This document shows positions 1 to 10,028 of a stretch of DNA of 64,000 nucleotides, piece after piece (position 1 is the first letter of the stretch; the number at the start of each line of letters is the position of its first letter). Below the pieces are notes generated by a model. The model was not told where the DNA came from. It searched no databases and worked only from the letters and a program-made list of their open reading frames with translations. Origin of the DNA: an uncultured Roseburia sp. (GTDB lineage Bacteria > Bacillota_A > Clostridia > Lachnospirales > Lachnospiraceae); the NCBI GenBank assembly GCA_900557275.1, contig USRX01000004.1:1-64000 (forward strand). The letters are read 5' to 3'. A program made the position numbers and the translations under genes.

Positions 1-542
1 AGGGAATCCCAATCGGTGGATATACAAAACTGGTTGCAAATATGCTGGATGGCATTGAAGTCCGTCTTGGCGAAGATTATTTCGAGAAAAAAGAAGAGTA
101 TGATGCAATGGCAGAAAAAGTCGTATACACAGGTGCAATCGACGCTTACTTTGACTATCGCCTCGGCACTTTGGAATATCGTTCCGTTCGTTTTGAGACA
201 GAAGTTTTAGACACTCCGAACTTCCAGGGAAATGCAGCTGTGAATTACACTGACAGTGAGACTCCATGGACAAGAATCATCGAGCATAAATGGTTTGAGT
301 TTGGCACACAGCCAAAGACTGTTATCAGCCGTGAATATTCTTCTGAGTGGAAGCCGGGTGACGAGCCATACTATCCGGTAAATGATGAGAAAAACGGCAA
401 ACTTTACGAAGAGTATAAGAAACTTGCAGAAGGCGAGAAAAACATCATCTTCGGTGGTCGTCTTGGTGAGTACAAATATTATGACATGGATGCCGTTATT
501 GACAGCGCGCTTACCATGGCTGAGAAAGAGCTGCAGGCTTAA
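1..542 (+). CDS. glf: UDP-galactopyranose mutase, C-terminal part
   Basis: This is the 3' part of a gene that begins upstream of the window; the reading frame is open from base 3. The enzyme is a flavoprotein that converts UDP-galactopyranose to UDP-galactofuranose for cell-surface glycans. The visible protein starts with the family motif GIPIGGYTKL and continues through the conserved C-terminal region (EHKWFEFG, SREYSSEW, GRLGEYKYYDMD). The N-terminal FAD-binding part is outside the window. The stop codon overlaps the start of the next gene (TAATG), so the two are probably translationally coupled. Confidence 0.88.
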   Translation, partial: GIPIGGYTKLVANMLDGIEVRLGEDYFEKKEEYDAMAEKVVYTGAIDAYFDYRLGTLEYRSVRFETEVLDTPNFQGNAAVNYTDSETPWTRIIEHKWFEFGTQPKTVISREYSSEWKPGDEPYYPVNDEKNGKLYEEYKKLAEGEKNIIFGGRLGEYKYYDMDAVIDSALTMAEKELQA

Positions 543-976
543 TGGGAAAACAGTCAGAGTGGGACTACAGTTTCAACAATATTGGCATCCGCTGTACGGA
601 TAAGCTGGTACAGGTCATAAATGATGAACATCTTGTGGGTTTTCTGAATCAGGATGGTGTCGGTTCCATGGAGCTGGCAGAAGTCATGCGGAATATGTAT
701 CAGGAGAAGATCGGGCGGGAATTGCAAATCTCGCAGAAATCCCTTGCCATTGAACTGCTCGGTCACGTATTCTTTGGAGAGTTTGTACAAAAACTGGAAA
801 ATCTGCCATTTTCAAGGAAGAAAGATTCCGGATATCAACAATTTCTGGAATCTCTCCGGGTACGGATGGATGTCATTGACTGTGGCGAGCGTTCCATAGA
901 CAGCAACCGTTTTATCTGGGATGATCTGGTGCCGTTTGCAAAGATCATCTTTGGGATTTCCGGTAAACGGGCATAA
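542..976 (+). CDS. Hypothetical protein coupled to glf
   Basis: A 144-residue protein of unknown function. Its ATG overlaps the glf stop codon, which suggests coupled translation. The sequence is soluble and mixed alpha/beta, with no signal peptide, membrane segment or recognised catalytic motif. It is followed by a good intrinsic terminator, so it is the last gene of the glf transcript. Coupling to glf suggests a role linked to surface polysaccharide, but that is inference only. Confidence 0.65.
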   Translation: MGKQSEWDYSFNNIGIRCTDKLVQVINDEHLVGFLNQDGVGSMELAEVMRNMYQEKIGRELQISQKSLAIELLGHVFFGEFVQKLENLPFSRKKDSGYQQFLESLRVRMDVIDCGERSIDSNRFIWDDLVPFAKIIFGISGKRA

Positions 977-1055
977 GATTTATATAAATGAAGCAAAGAA
1001 AATCCTATTTATAAGTAGCACTTATCAAAAAAACATTTTATACAAAATCATTAAT

Positions 1056-1093
1056 AAATCGCCCGGTATTTTCTACATGGGCGATTTGTTTGT
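1056..1093 (+). terminator. Intrinsic terminator after the glf operon
   Basis: A perfect 9-bp stem (AAATCGCCC / GGGCGATTT) with a 14-base loop, followed by the T-rich stretch GTTTGTT. Confidence 0.8.
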
Positions 1094-1096
1094 TCA

Positions 1097-1126
1097 TTGA
1101 CTTTCATTTTTCAGATGTATTATACT
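1097..1126 (+). promoter_or_regulatory. SigA-type promoter for purC-purF-purB
   Basis: TTGACT and TATACT separated by 18 bases, just downstream of the preceding terminator. Transcription would start near 1133 and give an untranslated leader of about 200 bases before purC. Confidence 0.6.
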
Positions 1127-1185
1127 TAATTCAGAGTTATTTTTCTGCTGAAAATAAATTGGCTGATAAGACAGGAAATATTTGA

Positions 1186-1262
1186 AAAATACAATTATGT
1201 GAGTGTATTTTCTGTGTCAGTTTCGGGTTTACCGCGAGAGGAACGCCCGGAGGATGGATTAG
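1186..1262 (+). promoter_or_regulatory. Structured 5' leader of the purine operon
   Basis: Two hairpins lie in the long purC leader. The first pairs AAAATACA (1186) with TGTATTTT (1204). The second pairs TTCGGG (1222) with CCCGGA (1246) around a loop containing ACCGCGAGAGGA. It does not match the ZTP, guanine or PRPP riboswitch cores as I know them, and no terminator follows, so any control would act on translation. The remainder of the 358-base gap between 977 and purC holds the terminator and promoter listed separately. Confidence 0.35.
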
Positions 1263-1334
1263 CAAAAATTAAAAAAGGCAGTAAATTACATGTTAAATGA
1301 AAGAAAAAGTCTCGCAAGAGAGAAAGGACTTATC

Positions 1335-2213
1335 ATGAGTATGCAAGAGTTTAAACCAGTAAAAGAAGGAAAAGTTCGTGAGGTATATGACATTGGCGAC
1401 AGTCTGATCATCGTTGCTACCGACAGAATTTCCGCATTTGATGTTATCTTAAAAAATAAAGTTGAGAAAAAAGGCGCGATCTTAACACAGATGTCCAAAT
1501 TCTGGTTTGATTTTACAAAGGATATCCTTCCGAACCATATGCTTTCTACCGATGTGAAAGATATGCCGGAATATTTCCAGCAGGAGAAATATGATGGAAA
1601 CAGCATGAAATGTCAGAAACTGACCATGCTTCCGGTTGAGTGTATCGTAAGAGGTTATATTACAGGAAGCGGTTGGGCAAGCTATCAGGAGAACGGCACT
1701 GTATGCGGTATCAAATTGCCGGCCGGACTGAAAGAGTCTGAGAAACTGCCGGAGCCGATCTTTACACCGTCTACGAAAGCTGAGATCGGAGATCATGATG
1801 AGAATGTTTCTTATGAGCAGATGACAGAGACTTTAAAGAAAATCTACCCGGAGCGTGGTGAAGAGTATGCACAGAAGCTGAAAGATTACACTATCGCTCT
1901 TTATAAAAAATGTGCGGAGTATGCACTGGAGAGAGGCATTATCATTGCTGATACCAAATTTGAATTTGGTCTGGACGAAAATGGCGAGATCGTTCTTGGA
2001 GATGAGATGCTCACTCCGGACAGTTCCAGATTCTGGCCATTGGAAGGCTACGAAGCAGGAAAAGGCCAGCCGTCCTATGACAAACAGTTTGTAAGAGACT
2101 GGCTGAAAGCAAATCCGGACAGCGATTACCTTCTTCCGGAGGATGTTATCGAGAAAACCGTAGATAAATATAAAGAAGCATATGAGCTTCTGACCGGTAA
2201 AAAATTTGCATAA
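1335..2213 (+). CDS. purC: Phosphoribosylaminoimidazole-succinocarboxamide synthase
   Basis: SAICAR synthetase joins CAIR and aspartate using ATP in de novo purine synthesis. The 292-residue product has the family landmarks GKVREVYD near the N-terminus, DRISAFDV, VECIVRGYITGSGW, IADTKFEFG and the C-terminal DEMLTPDSSRFWP. The ATG at 1335 is chosen because AGAAAGGAC precedes it at suitable spacing and the protein then starts MSMQEFKPVKEGKVREVYD; an upstream in-frame ATG at 1290 has no ribosome site. purF and purB follow on the same strand, so the three probably form one transcript. Confidence 0.95.
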   Translation: MSMQEFKPVKEGKVREVYDIGDSLIIVATDRISAFDVILKNKVEKKGAILTQMSKFWFDFTKDILPNHMLSTDVKDMPEYFQQEKYDGNSMKCQKLTMLPVECIVRGYITGSGWASYQENGTVCGIKLPAGLKESEKLPEPIFTPSTKAEIGDHDENVSYEQMTETLKKIYPERGEEYAQKLKDYTIALYKKCAEYALERGIIIADTKFEFGLDENGEIVLGDEMLTPDSSRFWPLEGYEAGKGQPSYDKQFVRDWLKANPDSDYLLPEDVIEKTVDKYKEAYELLTGKKFA

Positions 2214-2226
2214 TATTGGAGCAGGT

Positions 2227-3675
2227 ATGAATACAGAGAACACAAACAAGGTAGAACTTTCCGATGATCTGCACGAAGAGTGCGGCGTCTTCGGAATGTA
2301 CGATTTCGACAGACATGATGTAGCATCCAGCATCTATTATGGACTGTTTGCTTTGCAGCACCGTGGACAGGAGAGCTGTGGTATTGCTGTGTCTGACACA
2401 TATGGTCCGAAAGGAAAAGTGACTTCCTATAAAGGAATGGGTCTGGCAAATGAGGTTTTCACATCCGATCATCTGGAAAAACTGAAAGGCGATATCGGAG
2501 TAGGACATGTCCGTTATTCCACAGCAGGCGCTTCCACAATTGAAAATGCGCAGCCGCTGGTTCTGAATTATGTAAAAGGAACACTGGCACTGGCGCATAA
2601 TGGTAACCTGATCAATGCGAAAGAGCTTCGCCATGATCTGGAATACACCGGCGCGATCTTCCAGACAACCATCGATTCTGAGGTTATCGCTTACCATATT
2701 GCGAGAGAACGTCTGAACGTGGGTACTGTTGAGGAAGCCGTACAGCGTGCAGCCGCAAAAATGAAAGGCGCATATTCACTGGTCGTTATGAGTCCGCGAA
2801 AACTCATCGGCGCCCGTGATCCGTTTGGTTTTAAACCGCTGTGTATCGGAAAACGTGATAATTCCTATATCATCACATCTGAGACATGTGCGCTGGATAC
2901 GATCGGTGCAGAGTTTGTCCGTGATGTAGAGCCGGGAGAGGTTGTTACTATCACACCGGAAGGCGGCATCCAGTCAGACAAGACCAATGCGATACCGAAA
3001 GAGCAGGAAGCAAGATGCATCTTTGAATATATTTATTTTGCAAGACCGGACAGCCGTTTTGATGGCATCAGTGTCTATGCATCCCGTATCAAAGCGGGTG
3101 GATTCCTTGCACAGGATTCTCCGGTAGAGGCAGATCTGGTTGTAGGTGTTCCGGAGTCTGGTAACCCGGCAGCACAGGGTTATGCCATGGCATCCGGTAT
3201 TCCGTATGGTACCGCATTTATTAAAAATGGTTATGTAGGCCGTACGTTCATCAAACCGAAACAGAGCAGCCGTGAATCCAGCGTTCGCGTAAAACTGAAT
3301 GTTCTTCGGGAATCCGTCAAAGGAAAAAGGGTTATCATGATTGATGATTCTATCGTTCGTGGAACTACATCCGGAAGGATCGTAAGCATGCTCCGTGAGG
3401 CAGGCGCCAAAGAAGTTCATGTACGGATCAGTTCCCCGCCATTTTTATGGCCATGTTATTTCGGAACTGATATTCCGGCAAGAGAGCAGCTGATCGCCTA
3501 TAATAAGACGATTGAGCAGATTCGCGAGGAGATTGGTGCAGATTCCCTTGGTTATCTGAAACTGGAGCGTCTGGAAGAACTGGTAGACGGACTGCCGATC
3601 TGTAAAGGATGCTTTACCGGAAACTATCCGATGGAACCGCCAAAAGAAGATATTCGCGGCGAATATGAAAAATAA
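2227..3675 (+). CDS. purF: Amidophosphoribosyltransferase
   Basis: Glutamine PRPP amidotransferase catalyses the first committed step of purine synthesis (PRPP plus glutamine to phosphoribosylamine). The 482-residue protein has an N-terminal Ntn-type glutaminase domain preceded by an 18-residue propeptide, with the mature Cys in EECGVFG. The PRPP loop VIMIDDSIVRGTTSGR follows. Cysteines in EARCIF, WPCYFG and PICKGCF match the Fe-S cluster ligands of the Bacillus-type enzyme. The start at 2227 is preceded by TTGGAGCAGGT; the in-frame ATG at 2206 overlaps the end of purC and lacks a ribosome site. Confidence 0.96.
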   Translation: MNTENTNKVELSDDLHEECGVFGMYDFDRHDVASSIYYGLFALQHRGQESCGIAVSDTYGPKGKVTSYKGMGLANEVFTSDHLEKLKGDIGVGHVRYSTAGASTIENAQPLVLNYVKGTLALAHNGNLINAKELRHDLEYTGAIFQTTIDSEVIAYHIARERLNVGTVEEAVQRAAAKMKGAYSLVVMSPRKLIGARDPFGFKPLCIGKRDNSYIITSETCALDTIGAEFVRDVEPGEVVTITPEGGIQSDKTNAIPKEQEARCIFEYIYFARPDSRFDGISVYASRIKAGGFLAQDSPVEADLVVGVPESGNPAAQGYAMASGIPYGTAFIKNGYVGRTFIKPKQSSRESSVRVKLNVLRESVKGKRVIMIDDSIVRGTTSGRIVSMLREAGAKEVHVRISSPPFLWPCYFGTDIPAREQLIAYNKTIEQIREEIGADSLGYLKLERLEELVDGLPICKGCFTGNYPMEPPKEDIRGEYEK

Positions 3676-3714
3676 AACTACTGATAATAAGGATCAGAAT
3701 GGAGACAGTAAACA

Positions 3715-5148
3715 ATGAGTAATGATAGATATGTAAGCCCGCTTTCAGAGCGTTATGCCAGCAAGGAAATGCAGTACATCTTTTCCCCGGATATGAAATT
3801 CCGTACATGGAGAAGACTGTGGATCGCACTTGCTGAGACAGAGAAAGAACTTGGTCTGGACATCACAGATGAGCAGATCGAGGAGCTGAAAGCACATAAA
3901 GACGACATTAACTATGATGTCGCAAAAGAAAGAGAAAAACTGGTGCGTCATGATGTAATGTCTCATGTATATGCATACGGCGTACAGTGCCCGAAAGCAA
4001 AAGGAATCATCCATCTCGGAGCGACTTCCTGTTTTGTAGGCGACAATACAGACATCATCCTGATGTCAGAGGCTTTGAAACTGGTTCGTAAAAAACTGGT
4101 AAACGTGATCTCAGAGCTTGCTGCTTTTGCAGACAAATACAAAGCGCTGCCGACACTGGCATTTACCCATTTTCAGCCGGCACAGCCTACTACAGTAGGT
4201 AAACGTGCGACTCTGTGGCTGCAGGAATTTATGATGGATCTGGATGATCTGGATTATGTGGCAGGTTCCCTGAAACTGCTTGGTTCCAAAGGAACTACCG
4301 GTACACAGGCAAGCTTTCTGGAGCTGTTTGATGGAGACCAGGAGACAATTGATAAGATCGATCCGATGATTGCAGAGAAAATGGGATTCAAAGCATGCTA
4401 TCCAGTTTCCGGACAGACCTATTCCAGAAAAGTGGATACCCGTGTCATGAATATCGTTGCGGGAATCGCAGCCAGTGCGCATAAGATGTCCAATGATATC
4501 CGTCTGTTACAGCATCTGAAAGAAGTAGAAGAACCGTTTGAGAAAAACCAGATCGGTTCCTCTGCAATGGCATACAAACGGAACCCGATGAGAAGTGAGC
4601 GTATCGCTTCTATTTCCAGATATGTGATGCTGGATGCATTAAACCCGGCGATCACATCAGCAACACAGTGGTTTGAGAGAACACTGGATGATTCTGCAAA
4701 CAAGCGTCTGTCCATTGCAGAAGGTTTCCTTGCAATCGATGGCGTGCTGGATCTGTGTCTGAACGTAGTAGATGGTCTGGTTGTATATGATAAAGTAATT
4801 ACCAAACATCTCATGAGTGAATTACCATTTATGGCAACAGAAAACATTATGATGGATGCCGTAAAACTTGGCGGTGACCGTCAGGAGCTGCATGAGAAGA
4901 TCCGTCAGCTTTCTATGGAAGCAGGCGCAAATGTAAAACAGAAAGGTCTGGATAACAACCTTTTAGAGCTGATCGCAGCAGACGAAAGCTTTGGACTTTC
5001 CCTGGAAGATCTGAAAGCATCTATGGATCCGTCCAAATATACAGGCCGTGCAGAGATTCAGGTAGAGAAATATCTGAAAGACTTTGTAAATCCGGTACTG
5101 GAAGCAAACAAAGACGTTCTTGGCGTAAAAGCGGAGATCAACGTATAA
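3715..5148 (+). CDS. purB: Adenylosuccinate lyase
   Basis: Cleaves SAICAR and adenylosuccinate, releasing fumarate, at two steps of purine synthesis. The 477-residue protein carries the fumarase/aspartase-superfamily signature GSSAMAYKRNP at residues 281-291 (catalytic serine loop) and the TH pair at 151-152. It starts behind GGAGACAGTAAACA and follows purF after 39 bases. purC, purF and purB are the only pur genes in this window; the rest of the pathway must lie elsewhere. Confidence 0.96.
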   Translation: MSNDRYVSPLSERYASKEMQYIFSPDMKFRTWRRLWIALAETEKELGLDITDEQIEELKAHKDDINYDVAKEREKLVRHDVMSHVYAYGVQCPKAKGIIHLGATSCFVGDNTDIILMSEALKLVRKKLVNVISELAAFADKYKALPTLAFTHFQPAQPTTVGKRATLWLQEFMMDLDDLDYVAGSLKLLGSKGTTGTQASFLELFDGDQETIDKIDPMIAEKMGFKACYPVSGQTYSRKVDTRVMNIVAGIAASAHKMSNDIRLLQHLKEVEEPFEKNQIGSSAMAYKRNPMRSERIASISRYVMLDALNPAITSATQWFERTLDDSANKRLSIAEGFLAIDGVLDLCLNVVDGLVVYDKVITKHLMSELPFMATENIMMDAVKLGGDRQELHEKIRQLSMEAGANVKQKGLDNNLLELIAADESFGLSLEDLKASMDPSKYTGRAEIQVEKYLKDFVNPVLEANKDVLGVKAEINV

Positions 5149-5178
5149 TAAAATAATTTGGTATAGTTGTTTATATCG

Positions 5179-5313
5179 CTGAAAGCAGTAAAATAAAGAT
5201 TACAAACGATATGTACTTATCAAAAAGAGTAGAAGGAATATTTTGAAAAAACTATATGTACAGTATTCTAAATAATATGTTTTCAAAAACTATATTTTAC
5301 TGCGAGAAATCAG
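5179..5313. repeat. Long-range inverted repeat between purB and the hydrolase gene
   Basis: GCAGTAAAATA at 5185-5195 is perfectly repeated in inverse as TATTTTACTGC at 5293-5303, and the outer CTGA/TCAG extends the pairing. Inside are further complementary A/T-rich tracts (TTTTGAAAA and TTTTCAAAA). The distal arm ends a few bases before the ribosome site of the following gene. It could be a structured 5' leader or a small miniature element; I see no target-site duplication. Confidence 0.4.
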
Positions 5314-5329
5314 TGATGGAGTGAAATAT

Positions 5330-6178
5330 ATGGAATTTTATATAAAAAGACCAGATTGTAAATTATATTGCAGAGCAGAGGGAAAAGGCCCTCTGCTTTT
5401 GCTGGTTCATGGCGTGGCTTGTGACAGCGACTATTTCCGTGAGACCGCAAGACTGCTGGCAAAAAAATATACCGTCGTAACCTATGATCGCAGAGGATAC
5501 ACCCGGAGCCAGTTCATAAATGCAGAGTTAGGTAATGAAAGTGTTTTAGATGATAGCAATGCATTATCAGTAAAAAAGCCGGATTTTTCTATGGAAATCC
5601 AGGTAGAGGACGCCGCTGCTGTTATCCGACATATGAGCATGGGAGCAGCATATGTCGTTGGAAGCAGCGCCGGCGCCGTACTGTCGGCTGCACTTGCATT
5701 ACAATTTCCAGAGTTGGTAAAAACACTGGTGCTTCATGAACCGGTATTTGCCGAAGATCCACAGACAGCTGGTGAGCTTCAGGGACTGACAGACAAGATC
5801 ATTGCCTGCCGGACGCAAAAGCGGGGCATTACCAGAGCGTTGATGACGTTTGTGGAAGCGATGGATGGCGCGGACAGCAGGGCGGTCAGCAAAACGCTGG
5901 CAGAACAGGCACGGTCATTAAAAAATCTGCAGCTGTTTGTAGATTATGAGGTAGAACATTTGCTTCAACTGTCCTTGAAGGAAGCGGCAGACATCCAATG
6001 TCCCGTGTATGTAGCCGCCGGAGAGTGCGACAGCAACGGACTGTTCTGCCGTGGCGCAAAATCAGCCGCCGAACAGCTTGGCTGGCCGTTAATCCACGCA
6101 CCGGGCTACCATAATATGGCATCGGATCTGCCGCTGGATTTTGCTGTGATGGTAATTGGAGTATTGGGAGTACAGTAG
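5330..6178 (+). CDS. Alpha/beta-hydrolase fold protein
   Basis: A 282-residue serine hydrolase of the alpha/beta fold. Visible elements are the oxyanion-hole segment LLLVHGVACDS, the nucleophile elbow VGSSAGAV (G-x-S-x-G) and a C-terminal histidine in APGYHNMA. The acid is probably the Asp in AAGECDSNG. The substrate cannot be told. The ATG at 5330 follows GGAG with 8 bases of spacing; an in-frame GTG at 5321 lies within that ribosome site. There is no signal peptide, so it is cytoplasmic. Confidence 0.8.
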   Translation: MEFYIKRPDCKLYCRAEGKGPLLLLVHGVACDSDYFRETARLLAKKYTVVTYDRRGYTRSQFINAELGNESVLDDSNALSVKKPDFSMEIQVEDAAAVIRHMSMGAAYVVGSSAGAVLSAALALQFPELVKTLVLHEPVFAEDPQTAGELQGLTDKIIACRTQKRGITRALMTFVEAMDGADSRAVSKTLAEQARSLKNLQLFVDYEVEHLLQLSLKEAADIQCPVYVAAGECDSNGLFCRGAKSAAEQLGWPLIHAPGYHNMASDLPLDFAVMVIGVLGVQ

Positions 6179-6198
6179 CACTTTGGAAGAAGATTCAT

Positions 6199-7625
<1,427 letters not shown>

Positions 7626-7657
7626 GAATATTAAGTGTATCGGATCTCCAAAATAGA

Positions 7658-7692
7658 GTTGCTGCAGAAGTTATGCAGCAACTTTATTTTTT
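7658..7692 (+). terminator. Intrinsic terminator after eno
   Basis: Perfect 9-bp stem GTTGCTGCA / TGCAGCAAC, 7-base loop, then TTTATTTTTT. Confidence 0.88.
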
Positions 7693-7765
7693 AAAAATTG
7701 CTGATTATCTTTACAGAATTGATAAAACACTATAAAATAACACAGTAAGAGTGGAGGTATATGCA

Positions 7766-8227
7766 ATGGCATTTAAGATTATACATGAGGCAGGAAAATA
7801 TCTGGACTGCACGCCCATGCACGGAAAATGGTGTGATATCGTCCTGATGGGAAAAGATGTTGGATATGCGCAGGTAGGCATTATTTCTTCCGGAAAATCC
7901 CATATTTTATTTCAGTACAGGGATAAACGGGGCATCGTTCCGAAGGCATATGTAAAGATGCTGGAGGAAGTGCGGATGACGCCTTGGAAGATGAGAAAGC
8001 AGCAGGAATTGCACACAGAAGAATGGGATGATTCTGTAAACCCGTTTGAACGGTTTCTTGGGAAAAAATGCAATATCCATATGCACCAGACCCGGCTGTT
8101 TGAGGCGAATGCCGGTTTTTTTGCCGCAGAGGTGGATTTTGTGGGAGAAAATATCATACGTATCCAGGGTGGCAACCAGCAGTATAATATCAAACAGAAT
8201 ATGATCTGTGGAATCATGGAATGTTAG
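7766..8227 (+). CDS. Hypothetical protein
   Basis: A 153-residue soluble protein I do not recognise. It begins MAFKIIHEAGKYLDC and is mostly beta-rich and basic in the middle (RMTPWKMRKQQ). The ATG at 7766 has GGAGG 8 bases upstream; the in-frame GTG at 7751 lies in that site. No signal peptide, membrane segment or catalytic motif was seen. It is monocistronic between the eno terminator and the promoter of the SseB-domain gene. Confidence 0.65.
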   Translation: MAFKIIHEAGKYLDCTPMHGKWCDIVLMGKDVGYAQVGIISSGKSHILFQYRDKRGIVPKAYVKMLEEVRMTPWKMRKQQELHTEEWDDSVNPFERFLGKKCNIHMHQTRLFEANAGFFAAEVDFVGENIIRIQGGNQQYNIKQNMICGIMEC

Positions 8228-8236
8228 GATATTTTG

Positions 8237-8245
8237 TGGTATAAT
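8237..8245 (+). promoter_or_regulatory. Extended -10 promoter for the SseB-domain gene
   Basis: TGGTATAAT matches an extended -10 (TGnTATAAT). No good -35 is visible. The predicted start near 8252 gives a leader of about 170 bases. Confidence 0.5.
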
Positions 8246-8271
8246 ATAACATAGTATTGAGCAGTGCCAGG

Positions 8272-8416
8272 GGATGATATGAAATGCAAAATATTCGTGC
8301 TTGTACAGCATGTTTTGTGTTTTATATCATCCTATGATAGGGCGAAAGCCCGACAGCGAGAAAAATCTTTGATTTTTTGAGTGGGCATTGCGGGTAATGG
8401 AATATGATATAAGGAA
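8272..8416 (+). promoter_or_regulatory. Structured leader with two mutually exclusive pairings
   Basis: 8272-8291 pairs with 8313-8332 over 20 consecutive positions (including G-U pairs), forming a long hairpin with a small inner stem. It is followed by GGGC-GAAA-GCCC (8339-8350) and an A/T hairpin AAAAATC/GATTTTT. Part of the 3' arm, TTATATCAT (8322-8330), is also perfectly complementary to ATGATATAA (8404-8412), which abuts the Shine-Dalgarno AAGG of the next gene. This arrangement could switch translation on and off. No known riboswitch class was matched. Confidence 0.45.
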
Positions 8417-8424
8417 ATAAAAAT

Positions 8425-9420
8425 ATGGAAAAAGAATATATTAATGAGCAGGCTCTCAATATTGACGGAGAAGCCTTTGAAGCTGCGATGAAAGCTTATA
8501 TGGAGGATAAAGGGCAGGACAAGCTGATCGCTTTTATGGAAGCGTTGAATAAAGCTACCTTCCTTGTGCCGGTAGATTTCCCGAAGGATATCACCCCGGA
8601 AGTATTACAGAAGATGCAGAATGGGGAAACGTTACAGCCAGATGAACTTCCACGTATGGTGCCGGTCATTTTTACAAACAAAGCAGGCAACCGTCTGGCT
8701 CCGGCATTTTCTTCCAGGGCGCAGCTTCCGGAGAAAATGGATTTTAAAGCAATCCTGCCGGTTGATTTTAAGGCAGTGTTACAGGTAGCAATGGCAGAAG
8801 ATGTGAATGCAAAGGGTATTCTGATCAATCCGAACACAACCAGACTGATCTTAAATCCAAACCTTCTGACGCTGATGCAGAAAGTTGTGGATGGAGAAGA
8901 TGTGGAGACTGTTCTGAGAGAATCCGGTAACGGCAATCAGGGACAGAAAGAGATCCGCATGACACAGGATCAGTTCCATGTATTTATCCGCAGAAATATG
9001 GAAGTAGGCATCATTCCGAAAAAGATGTTTGCAGATAAAGAGAAATTTATGGAAGAACTGGAAGAGAAGCGTGAGGAAATGATCCTTGAGATCTATAAGA
9101 GCGCATACAAAGATCCGGTGCCATTCCCATATACCGAGAATGACTTTGATGTTATGATGTTGGATATCAGTGACACTTTATCCGTTGCTTCCATCGGACT
9201 TCCGGCAAAAAATATGGCGCCGGGCACATGCATGTCTGTCTATGTGGTAAGAAATCCACAGACAGATGAAATGCGTTATTATACTATCGAAAGAACGAAA
9301 GAGGAAGATGCATCCAAACTGGGACAGGTGCTGGAAGACGGCACTTACAATGTGATTGGCGATGCACCTGCACCGGGCTGTGAGATTTCCGGTATTCTGG
9401 AGATGTTACAGGCAGAATAA
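8425..9420 (+). CDS. SseB-domain protein
   Basis: A 331-residue soluble protein. Residues about 30-150 resemble the SseB N-terminal domain (KATFLVPVDF, PVIFTNKAG, LPVDFKAVLQVA, AKGILINPNT), found as a stand-alone domain in many Firmicutes with unclear function. The C-terminal half (after the basic/acidic helix KEKFMEELEEKREEM) resembles a second enhanced-serine-sensitivity-like domain, ending in GDAPAPGCEISGILEML. The start follows AAGGAAATAAAAAT. Its leader looks regulated; see the preceding entry. Confidence 0.65.
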   Translation: MEKEYINEQALNIDGEAFEAAMKAYMEDKGQDKLIAFMEALNKATFLVPVDFPKDITPEVLQKMQNGETLQPDELPRMVPVIFTNKAGNRLAPAFSSRAQLPEKMDFKAILPVDFKAVLQVAMAEDVNAKGILINPNTTRLILNPNLLTLMQKVVDGEDVETVLRESGNGNQGQKEIRMTQDQFHVFIRRNMEVGIIPKKMFADKEKFMEELEEKREEMILEIYKSAYKDPVPFPYTENDFDVMMLDISDTLSVASIGLPAKNMAPGTCMSVYVVRNPQTDEMRYYTIERTKEEDASKLGQVLEDGTYNVIGDAPAPGCEISGILEMLQAE

Positions 9421-9613
9421 AAAAACGGGATATTGCGAAAAGGTTCTATTAATAGAATAAATGCTTGTGTTGAATACGGTTGGAATTTTTCTGTTAGCAT
9501 AAAATAAGCATTCACGTTTAGTATGATGGATTTTATATTTGAATGCAAAAGCAGGAGATAGAACTACAGAAGAAAATAACAAGCATGTAGAAAAGAGAAA
9601 GAAGGAAATACAT

Positions 9614-9850
9614 ATGATCAATCCAATGAAATTACTTCAGTTAAAACCATTACTTGGAAAATTCAGAGCAAACCATCCGAAGTTTGTACAGTTCTTTGCA
9701 GCTGCAAGCCAGTCCGGTCTTACCGAAGGCAGCGTTATCGAGGTAAGCATTACCAATCCGGATGGTAAAAATCTCTGCACCAATCTGAAACTGACACAGG
9801 AAGATCTGGAGATGTTCCAGACAATCTCTGAGACAATCAAAGGTCAGTAG
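9614..9850 (+). CDS. Small conserved-looking hypothetical protein
   Basis: A 78-residue protein beginning MINPMKLLQLKPLLGKF. An N-terminal amphipathic helix is followed by a short beta region (SVIEVSITNPDGK) and a C-terminal acidic helix (TQEDLEMFQTISETIKG). The ATG at 9614 has GAAGGAAAT upstream; a longer in-frame ATG at 9539 lacks a ribosome site. It is followed directly by a strong terminator. Function unknown. Confidence 0.6.
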   Translation: MINPMKLLQLKPLLGKFRANHPKFVQFFAAASQSGLTEGSVIEVSITNPDGKNLCTNLKLTQEDLEMFQTISETIKGQ

Positions 9851-9902
9851 AGGGAAAAGTCGGTAAGTGCTTTTATTAGCGTCCGTTTTAATGAAATGGC
9901 AT

Positions 9903-9931
9903 GGCTCCGCAGAATTTCTGCGGAGTCTTTT
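9903..9931 (+). terminator. Intrinsic terminator
   Basis: An 11-bp stem (GGCTCCGCAGA / TCTGCGGAGTC, one G-U) with a 3-base loop, then TTTT. It closes the transcript of the small upstream gene. Confidence 0.88.
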
Positions 9932-9994
9932 GAATTATATTCAAAGATGAAACTATAAGAATTTTTATAAAAATTCTTTGAGATTTAGCTCCAT

Positions 9995-10023
9995 TTGACT
10001 TTTTTTAAATAATAGGTTATAAT
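9995..10023 (+). promoter_or_regulatory. SigA promoter of the queuosine-precursor operon
   Basis: TTGACT, a 17-base spacer and TATAAT. The riboswitch aptamer starts a few bases after the expected transcription start. Confidence 0.8.
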
Positions 10024-10028
10024 TTCTG

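Noticed and set aside
1216..1262. ZTP (pfl) or PRPP riboswitch upstream of purC
   Set aside because: The conserved blocks of these classes as I know them are not present; kept only as an unassigned structure.
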